Shown piece after piece: positions 56,218 to 64,000 of a DNA stretch of 64,000 bases. Within the stretch, counting starts at the first letter, position 1. Each line of letters opens with the position of its first letter. The notes under the pieces are model-generated. The model searched no databases and was not told the DNA's origin. It was given only the letters and a program-made list of their open reading frames with translations. The translations under genes and the position numbers were made by a program. Origin of the DNA: Obelidium mucronatum (taxonomy: Eukaryota > Chytridiomycota > Chytridiomycetes > Chytridiales > Chytriomycetaceae); the NCBI GenBank assembly GCA_025765595.1, contig JAIVFH010000009.1, positions 475,428-539,427 on the forward strand. Reading direction: 5' to 3'.

Positions 56218-57289
56218 ATGACTGAACTTCGCTCGTTGGCTGTTGTTGGTGGTTTACGCCGCCTGGGACTTGGAATTGTGATGGCTGCTTTGGAATCAGC
56301 ACACTTTACAGAGGGTGTTTTATGTATCGTTAAGGATTATGGAATGTCCTTGAAGGTTGTTGAAGTTGACCTTGTGAAACTACTAACAACTACTATCCTA
56401 CTGACAGAAAGAGGACCTTGATAACATTGCACGGATTGAGTCTCTTGGGGGCAAGGTTCTAGCGCTCGATATCTCCAAAAGCCGATCTGAAACAGTCAAA
56501 GCGTTGACGGGGATTCATGCTGTTGTGTCTTTCCAACCCACGGAAGATGAATTCTTGCATGAAATCAAGGCTCTTATTGACGACTGCATATCAGCTGGTG
56601 TGAAGCGGTTCATTCCCAACGTTTTCGGAGTTGATTATACTGTCAAGTATGTATGACTTAACCACATCAACCACTCAGCCTTTTAACCAGATTTCATTTA
56701 ATGCATTAGTGACTTGCCCTGGCTTCCTAGTCGTAGAGAAATTCACCACTATTTGGAAGAACGCAAGGTCTCAATCGAGCACACAGAAATTATGAATGGA
56801 TATTTCGCAGATGTGTCAAATTTGTCGTATCCAGGTATTCTTGGCATCGACTGGGAAGCAAAAGTTGCAAAGTACACTGGTTCAAGTTCTGCGAATTCAA
56901 AAATCTCCTTCACGTTTCGCAAAGATGTTGCTGACTTGGTTGTTCTCGCCCTTCAAAACCCAAGCATATCTGCCAACAAGATTTTAAGAGTTGAGGGGGA
57001 TCGTAGGAGTTTAAATGAAATCGTCGAGTTGTATGAACGCGCTTCTGGGGTGACGTTTGAAAAATTGCCTGTGGATGAATCAGCAGTCAGTACTGGTCCA
57101 TTGATGGCTGATGACTTTGATTGGTCAGACGACAATGCAATTGGGCCTTTTGCCAAAATGGCATTGCGTGGTTCGGCGGTGGTGAATCCGAACGGAGAGA
57201 ATGTCGATAACTCGCTATTCCCGCAGTGGAACCCAATGAATATGGAATCGCAAGCCGCGCTTGTGTGGAAGTGGGCCCAAACTCTCTAA
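56218..57289 (+). CDS. NmrA-like / isoflavone-reductase-like NAD(P)-binding protein
   Basis: Exons 56218-56355, 56408-56646 and 56710-57289 give 318 aa. A Rossmann N-terminus (LAVVGGLRRLGLGIVMAAL), a VVSF block, AGVKRFIPNVFGVDY and an LNEIVELYERASG-type C-terminus match NmrA/PCBER atypical short-chain dehydrogenases. The glycine motif (GGLRRLG) deviates from the usual GxxGxxG. It may be an oxidoreductase or a redox-sensing regulator; the catalytic Lys is not obvious. The gene lies close to, and divergent from, the DUF4097-like gene at 54944. Introns begin GTTGTT and GTATGT. Confidence 0.75.
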
Positions 57290-57365
57290 ATAAGCTCGTT
57301 ACTCTATTCTATCTTTTTAAGTCCATGTTAAAAATAAATCTTTGTCATAATTATAGAACATTAAG

Positions 57366-59028
57366 ATGGAGGAGCTAAAGCGAAAACAACTCCTGGCAAT
57401 TAAAGGTAACTTCTCAGATATTTCTGATCCCGACTAATACATGCCTGTGGGTGTTTGTTTACAGATAAGCAGTTTCTGGTCGTGTCTTCTGTTGACCTCC
57501 AAGCTCACGCACCAACTGGCCTCGATCTCTACGACTCGCTCCTTCATCTAATTCTTCGCTCGAATAAATCATCTTTCGTCCGTACGTGTCGTTTTCCATT
57601 TGATGGGCAGTTTTTGAACAAACACTTTCTACGGTCCCTTCAGATGCTGATAAACCACGAAAGGCCATGGCTGCTCTGAGAGAGTACAGTGATTTGGACT
57701 CAGTGGATGCGATAGTTGCTGTAGGAGGTGATGCACTTGTTCACGAGATAGTAAATGTGAGTGTTGCGAGTCAAGGAGGCACAAATCTCTGACCAAGTCA
57801 TTTTATTGGTTAGGGACTTTTGACTCGATCAGATTGGATTCTGTCCATCAAAGTACCGATTTCTGTACTGCCGCTTGGTGTGTTCTTTCTATCCTTTGCT
57901 CTTGAAAACTCACTTTATTCCACAGACTCCAAATCTACATCAGCTCATATTTACCAGGCGCCGGATATTGCGCTCACATCTCTCTTGTTTTTGTCTCATC
58001 AACAGAATCAACATACCTTCAAAGCCCCCCTTCAAGCTCTCACTACTCTATCAGGGCTAAGGATCTTTTCAGTGTCAAGGATTGAATGTGAAATGGTTCA
58101 TCCGGTCGTAAATCAGACGTGGTTTTCCCTGTTTTCCAAGGCATCCGCGCCTTGTCCTTACAATTTGGCTTACTTGCCTTACCGAAAAGGTTTTCAATGC
58201 AAAACCAAAACAATTCAAAGTTTGTCTAACCTACTTCTTTTCAAACTGACAGAAATTAGACGAGATGCTAGTCCGAATGGATCTAGGAATGGAAGCCCTG
58301 TTCATGCCGCCTCTGCCGGATTTTCAGGCGATATTGGCTATCGAAGTAAAACAAACCCCCTTCGTTCTCCGGGTGCTCCAGAACCACAGCCTGTTGGGCC
58401 CCCGCTATTTTATTTTTCGCAAATTTGTTCTGAGGTTTTGAAACCTGGTAGTACGGTTTTACCGTATTCCTGGAAGGGCCTCAATGTTCTAGCGAGCCAC
58501 AAACCTGAAAATAAGGCCGCAGGAGAAAAGTTGGGTCCTTTGTTTACTTGTGTTCCAATCGGTGCAGGGGTGCTCTCCGTTGATGGGAATGGCGTGGTAG
58601 AGGACAACTGTAGCCATAAAAATGAAAACCACGAACCTGGCGTTCTTGCACGGACAATGTGCTTGTACCCACCAAAAGGAGTAGGTGAGGAAGAGAGGAT
58701 GAGAGTGAGTGGCCTGGTCGTAGACGGGGTTGGGTTTCATGAAACGAGGGGATTCAGTGTTGAGGCGTTGGATGGAGTCTATGTGTCACTGGTGCGAGGT
58801 AGCGCTATTCCAGATGGCAGTGGGAGTATCAAAAAGAGGGGTCGGACTGGTTCATATAACGGGAACTCTGAGACGACGAACTCTGCGGCCGTAGCTTATT
58901 CAACTAAGCGAATTGATACAGGCAGGCGTTGTGAGGGTACGCAGGAAAGTAGTGGGGGTTGGAGTTTGATGGTTGTTACTGGACTTATCATTATTGGTGT
59001 TGCTTTCTATGCCCGCAATGCATTGTAG
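57366..59028 (+). CDS. Divergent diacylglycerol/sphingosine kinase-like protein, tail-anchored
   Basis: Exons 57366-57405, 57465-57581, 57644-57756, 57814-57877 and 57926-59028 give 478 aa. The nucleotide-binding signature is VAVGGDALVHEIVNGLL, where GGDG is standard, so the Gly is Ala. VLPLG stands where the family has P-x-G-S-x-N-A but the S-x-N-A is gone. A late VVDGVGFHETRGFSVEALDG resembles the C-terminal DGE strand of sphingosine kinases. The last 24 residues (SLMVVTGLIIIGVAFYARNAL) form a tail anchor, unusual for this family. Likely a lipid kinase derivative, possibly inactive. The middle is Ser/Pro-rich. Confidence 0.6.
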
Positions 59029-59093
59029 GTTTTTAATGAATCGCGATTCAATATTTGGACAGGGGGATAAACAAAAAAGAAACCAACAAGGGG

Positions 59094-61598
59094 ATGACCA
59101 ACAAAAAGAAAAAAACGCTAAAGCAACGGCTCGCCAATGCAGCAGAAGCCGTAGCCCAGGGAGACCGTATCGCTGGTGCTAGCTTGTATCGAAGCGCGAT
59201 CGTATCTGGGTTGGATACGGATCCAGTCATTCTGGAAAAGAGCGCCCTTGATGCAGGCATCGAGAAATACTGCAAGCTCTTTGACGGAAGAGAGATAGAA
59301 ATGACTGGCGAAGACGTGGCTGTTTTCTCGAAGCTGGATTCAGGCGAAAGTGTGGTCACACATGTTTCCATGATCCTTTCTGTTCACCCAAAACATTGCC
59401 AAGGCCAAGCAGTTTCACGCAAGATTTGGAAGAAATCCCGCAGAAGTCGAAATGCTTCTTCTTGGTGTGCTGGGATGGCAGAATATCCAGGCGCATGATC
59501 CTGCCCTCAACCGCAAAGGCGGAGACATGCTGCGGTTGGCCTACGAAATCTGCCACCGCGAAAAAATGTGGTCTGTTCCAGATATTACACCATTCACACG
59601 CGCTGCAGAAACGGCTTTTCGACGTTATGGTCTCGTTTTTGCCTCAAAACGGTTGTGTCCGAACGAACGAGACTTGGTTTTTCTGAAATCCGTCAAGGAC
59701 GATGATAATGCTTGTATTCACAATCGCGCGTATGCCGCGTTTACTCTTGCTCGAATCCATGCGCTCGACCAAAATACAATGCTCGTGGATGAGGAATGCC
59801 GTAGAACAATTGCCTTTTGTCACCAAATGACTACTGCCGAGAAATCAGTCTCGCTGGAAAAAGACAAAACTGTCGAAGATCTCTTTTGGGGCGCTGGCGG
59901 CTACCTGGATGAAGTTGCCACCCTTCAGTTTGGCGGGACTCTAAAACATCGAAAAGTTAACACTCTCACCTGCAACCAAGAAGCAACTCATCTCTGACTT
60001 TCTTAAAATGACTCTGAGAAAAGACGAAAATTCCTTGGAAAAGCAGTTTGCTAATGCTGCGGCGGCGGTTGTACGCGGCAACTATGAGCAAGCATCAAAA
60101 CTTTACCGCGCAGCTATTCAATTTGGACTGCGGGCAAATCCCAAAGACGTCGACTGGGATGAATTCGGAAAAGGTGCCCAAGACTTTTGCGACCTGTTTG
60201 ATAACCGTGAAAAAGAACTGACAACGGAGGAGTTGCTATTCTGTACACAATTGGTTGCAAGAGGTGCTCCATCCAACCTGGCTTTTCTCCTTTATAAACA
60301 CTACCTTGCTACGAGGAACACGGAAAGAGCGAAATACTACATTAAGCGATGTGGTGGGAACCCCGCAGAAGTAGACGTTCTCCTTTTGAACGACGCTGCT
60401 CTGGAACATATTAAATCCAAAGACCCTATTCTTGTGCGTGAAGGTGCAGATATGTTGCGATCGATCTACGAAATTTGTGAACGCGAAAACATTTGGTCAG
60501 ACCCACATTTTTCCAACTGTGACATTGCTGAACACTGTTTCAGTCTCTTTGGAAACATGTGTTATGTCGGCTTTGACTCGGTGCTTGGAGTATCGCCCAT
60601 GCTGCCGGCTCTCAAACGTGATATGGATTTCCTCTCCTCAGTAAAACAAAACAAAAAGGCCCTCATCCACCACCGCGCTTACGCCGCCTTTACTCTGGCC
60701 CAAATTCACGCGTTGAATAACAACACATCTCTTATGTCCAAGGAATGCCGTAGAACAATATCCATTTGTAACGATATGACAGCGGCTGAGAAATCTCGAG
60801 AAATACACGATGTCACTGTCCAAGACCTCTTTTGGGGCCCAGATGGATACCTCCAAGATATTCATAGACTCCAATCAAAAGGCGCTCTGTTCGGGTTCAG
60901 TAGAATCGTGGAAGTCGAATCCCCAACAGACACACCCGAAGACATTGCAGCTCGAAAACAAATGATTAAAGCTGACTTGGAAAGGCTGGGTAACCCAATT
61001 CGAAAAGCCATCTTTGCGCCAGGGGTTGTAGAAGCTAGTATGAGGTCTGATTCTCTGCCTCGGCTCCCATTTATCAGGCGTTATCAAAACGCGTTCGAAT
61101 GGTGGACGGAATCACGTGCGACGGTTGTGGCCTTTCGGTTATGGATTCGATCCCTCTTATTGTGATGAAGAGTTGTTCAAAGTGTAAGAGGAGGTGGTAT
61201 TGCTCCGTTGAGTGTCAAGCTGAAGATTGGAAGGAGGGACTGGCACAAGGCTGTTTGCCGCGATGCATATGTGTTGGAACCTTTGGATAGTTGTTCGGAT
61301 TGAAGGCTGGTTTGATGATGGACACCCCAATGTGAATGTGAGTGCAGGCGATGTTGAAGGCGGAATTGTGACAGGGGAGAACGATGATCATACAGGGGTC
61401 GTCAAGACGGAATCTTCCTTGAGTGGAAGCATTTTGGAGCTGCTAGGTATTTCAAAGTTTGCAGACGATGAGTTGGACGTTGAATGGAAGTGTGGTTTTA
61501 TTGGTGGTGGTGGTATTGCGGATAATTCTGTTATTGCAACAGTGAAGGTGCGTTTTCTCATTCGAATTATGGTGAAGGAAGAACGTCCCGACGTTTGA
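59094..61598 (+). pseudogene. MYND zinc-finger gene, copy 2 (frameshifted)
   Basis: Second copy of the gene at 52330, with the same two-half layout and MYND finger (CDGCGLSVM, CSKCKRRWYCSVECQAEDW). The frame breaks near 59340-59380, near 59960, before the finger at about 61040-61070, and after WKEG at about 61237. The third quarter (60008 to 61060) is open over more than 340 codons. Copy 1 and copy 2 differ in where they break, so each decayed on its own. The C-terminal block KFADDELDVEWKCG, GGGG and RIMVKEERPDV is conserved in both. Confidence 0.65.
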
Positions 61599-61720
61599 AG
61601 GGACACGGATAATACCAAACAGTTGGGTATAGCAACCGGGTGCAGCATATGTTTAAGTTGATTGAGTAAAATCTGAGATATCGAAGTTTGGATTGTTAGC
61701 TATGACGAATTACTTTCAAA

Positions 61721-62719
61721 ATGAACCATCTGGCGGCCCTGCCTACGCTTTGCAGATGGTCAAACCCATCTGAAACAGAACAATCTATTGCAGAATACAT
61801 TCAATCCAACAACATCGAAGATGGATCACTACTAGAAGCTGGTAACGAGTGGTTGGCGTCTGGTTTAGAGATACTAACGCTAGCGCAGAGTTCCTTACTC
61901 AGCTCGCCCGATCACAGGGACTCCAAAAGAAGTTTGATTTGGCCAATGCCAATCTTGCAAAGGCAAAGGCAACCGTTGATCGCATCGAATCCTCATTGAA
62001 TGATGAAGAGGAAGAGACTCAGGAGCTGTTGGATGCCAGACGAGTGAGAGTGCGTTACTTACTTGAACATGGAAGAGTCCTTAATACCTCTGGAAATTCG
62101 GAACGTAAGTATGCCCTTAAAGTTTATCATATCTGACACTTCATGTGTGTGCACTACAGGATCTATCATCCCCTTTCATACTGCCATGCAAATATCTCGA
62201 TTGGGCGCCAATAAGGACTTGCTCTCCGTGTACACTGTTGACGCAATTCATATGTTGGGAATTGTGGATAAAGACCAGAAGCACATTTGGACTGCAAAGG
62301 CAATCAACATTGCTGAAAAGTCAAAAGATCCAGCAACAAAGAAGTGGCTTGCTTCTTTACTGAACAACCAGGGCTGGAATGCTCATGAAGTTGGCGAATT
62401 TGGTGAAGCGATGGACTTCTTTGAACGTGCTCTGGTTGAAAGAAAAAAGAACGGCGATGCTGAAACAGTCAAGATTGCTGAATGGTCTGTTGCACGTTGC
62501 AAAAGATCTATTGAGGATTACGATGGTGCTCTAGAAATCCAAGAACGCCTGAGTGAGGACGATGTATACGTCTGCGAAGAGCGGGCTATCCTGTACTCCC
62601 TTAAAGATGACAAGGATTCTCTCGCACGCGAGTTTGCTGAAAAGGCACTGGCCAAGTTCAAGCCGGGAGAAGTGCCGGACGAACGACTGCAAGTCTTGCG
62701 GGATATTCTTGCAAAATAA
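61721..62719 (+). CDS. TPR-like protein of unknown function
   Basis: Exons 61721-61841, 61889-62104 and 62160-62719 give 298 aa. The first intron (47 nt) has a CTAAC branch-point motif 9 nt before its GCAG acceptor. The product is all-helical: KKFDLANANLAKAKATVDRI, DARRVRVRYLLEHGRVLNTS, WLASLLNNQGWNAHEVGEFG, EAMDFFERALVERKKNG and DYDGALEIQERL, a spacing that fits TPRs. I recognise no orthologue. It lies between a broken MY​ND gene and RAB18, on the same strand. Confidence 0.65.
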
Positions 62720-62971
62720 GTTGCGAAGTATTTGAGTTTTACGTTTTGGATCAAAAAGGAAATAAATCAAAGAAGTTATGAAATAAGGAGTGCTGCTGCT
62801 TTTTTGATGAAAAGGCGAGTTTGAAATACCGTTGTAGATAGAGCCTGGCCCAGATCGTACACTCTGACATCGTTTTAATTCAACGTTTCGGTTTCGCTTG
62901 CTGGGCCATGAGTCCAATCTGGATAATATCTTGAATAACATGTCTATTTTGGTGGTAATAATCAATAAACA

Positions 62972-63838
62972 ATGCAAGTTCAAAGTGATATCGAGGCCAC
63001 GTTCAAACTCCTGATGATTGGCGACAGCGGAACTGGAAAGTCGAGTCTTCTCTTACGCTTCACAGATGATGCGTGGCTTCAGCCTGATGAAGTTGCTGCA
63101 ACTATTGGTGGGTCGCTGCATACCTAACCAGACCTCGCCCCCATAGCTCACACACAGCATGATTCGAATCAGGTGTTGATTTCAAAGTCAAAACTGTTGA
63201 AGTGGACGAGAAAAAGTACAAACTGACTATCTGGGTTTGTGTTTTACATCAAGTCGAGACACCGGCTCACCACTTATGTCATCAGGACACCGCCGGCCAG
63301 GAACGATTCCGAACACTAACAAGTTCGTATTATCGTGGTGCGCAAGGGGTTATCATGGGTATGCCGCGTGTCGCTCTTAACTGACTATGCACTTATTGTT
63401 AACTCAAGCGTTAACCAGTTTATGATGTAACACAACGCGATTCATTCGATCATCTTGCGACTTGGTTCAATGAGCTGGATACTTATTCTTCCAATTCACT
63501 AGTTGTGAAAATGATTGTGGGAAATAAGGTCGATAAGGAAACAGGAGAGGCGACACGTCAGGTGACGCGAAAGGAAGGAGAGGCCTTTGCACGGAGAATG
63601 GGAACTCTTTTCATTGAATCAAGTGCAAAGACCAGAGCTGGAGTCAAGGAGGCGTTCTTGGAAGTAGTGAGAAAGGTATGTCTTTCGTTGGACTCGCAGA
63701 ATGCCTGTCTAATTATTAGAGCAGATCATTGAGACTCCAGAGCTATATCAAAAGACTTCTGGACAGCGATCAAACAATACTGTCAGTTTGGATTCTCAAA
63801 GTGATCAAGATAACCAAATTGGTGGTGGGTGTTGTTGA
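62972..63838 (+). CDS. RAB18: Rab GTPase, RAB18 type
   Basis: Exons 62972-63107, 63173-63234, 63286-63358, 63419-63675 and 63725-63838 give 213 aa. G1 [14 protein letters not shown], the switch I region [15 protein letters not shown], switch [25 protein letters not shown] (split here as DTAGQERF and YYRGAQGV), GNKVDKE and ESSAKTR are all intact. The LLLRFTDD start, GVDFKVKT and [12 protein letters not shown] point to Rab18. C-terminal GGGCC takes two geranylgeranyl groups. Rab18 acts at the ER and lipid droplets. Confidence 0.88.
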
Positions 63839-64000
63839 GCCTGAATAAAAGTCCAGCACCCATGCCCTATATACAATTTTTTTTTGTTGCCAATCACGAA
63901 TAAAGCTCGCGGAGGGAGTGATTTGCTGGGCCATCGTGGTGTAGTAAAGGTGCCTAGCGGAGTTTGAATTTGCTGCAACAAATTCTCTCCCGAAGCACCT
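63839..64000. other. Short 3' region after RAB18
   Basis: About 160 bp with an AATAAA-like motif near 63845 (AATAAAAG) and a T run. Probably RAB18 3' UTR and the start of the next spacer. No gene evident before the window ends. Confidence 0.4.

Noticed and set aside
58204..58260. An extra intron in the lipid-kinase-like gene ending at CTGACAG near 58253
   Set aside because: The stretch is already in frame and would be only about 33 nt; no evidence decides for splicing.
52330..61598. Treating the frame breaks in the MYND copies as introns
   Set aside because: Conserved residues continue across most breaks without GT-AG pairs of adequate length; indels explain them better.

Overview
The window is nuclear DNA of a filament- or thallus-forming zoosporic fungus, most probably a chytrid (Chytridiomycota). 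The evidence is the intron style (many 47-110 nt GT-AG introns), fungal-type enzymes (a two-half 6-phosphofructokinase of 1007 aa, ALG9, a Ptc2-type phosphatase), F-box/LRR genes of a type I associate with chytrids, and an outer-dynein-arm docking protein (ODAD4/TTC25), which is only useful to a cell with a motile flagellum. Coordinates of spliced genes were built by joining exons by hand; reading-frame phase was checked at every junction.

Layout. 0-8 kb: end of an F-box/LRR gene, ALG9 divergent from a PP1 inhibitor with 24 bp between start codons, a PP2C phosphatase, a 7-TM protein and a broken 2OG-oxygenase-like gene. 8-17 kb: a membrane-anchored SGNH esterase, a DUF4097-like beta-strand-repeat protein, a coiled-coil nuclear-type protein, a small unknown, a membrane-anchored serine carboxypeptidase with an apparent 6-nt microexon, and branched-chain ketoacid dehydrogenase E1 beta. 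17-24 kb: a secreted-protein region with sharp GC-rich islands, a Cys-rich secreted gene followed by three partial tandem copies, short dispersed repeats, and ODAD4. 24-29 kb: one large F-box/ankyrin-like gene whose introns carry small palindromes. 29-38 kb: a cytochrome P450, two more 7-TM paralogues, an alpha/beta hydrolase and PFK. 38-56 kb: mainly a cluster of DUF4097-like proteins, a tandem pair of unknowns, a degenerate J protein, a TIR-like/TPR protein, an SGNH hydrolase and the first of two broken MYND-finger genes. 56-64 kb: an NmrA-like oxidoreductase, a divergent lipid kinase, the second broken MYND gene, a TPR-like protein and RAB18.

Three themes run through the window. (1) Nine DUF4097-like genes (one decayed) form a lineage-type expansion. 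Five intact members and the decayed one are type II membrane proteins. Four of them share an N-terminal acidic dileucine motif (E-x-x-P-L-L) with the serine carboxypeptidase, which predicts a common route to the vacuole. (2) Three 7-TM proteins share a GW-x-RS signature and may be lineage-specific receptors. (3) Frameshifts are confined to accessory families (7-TM, MYND, DUF4097, 2OG), while housekeeping genes are clean, which argues for real gene decay in fast-turnover families rather than uniform sequencing error.
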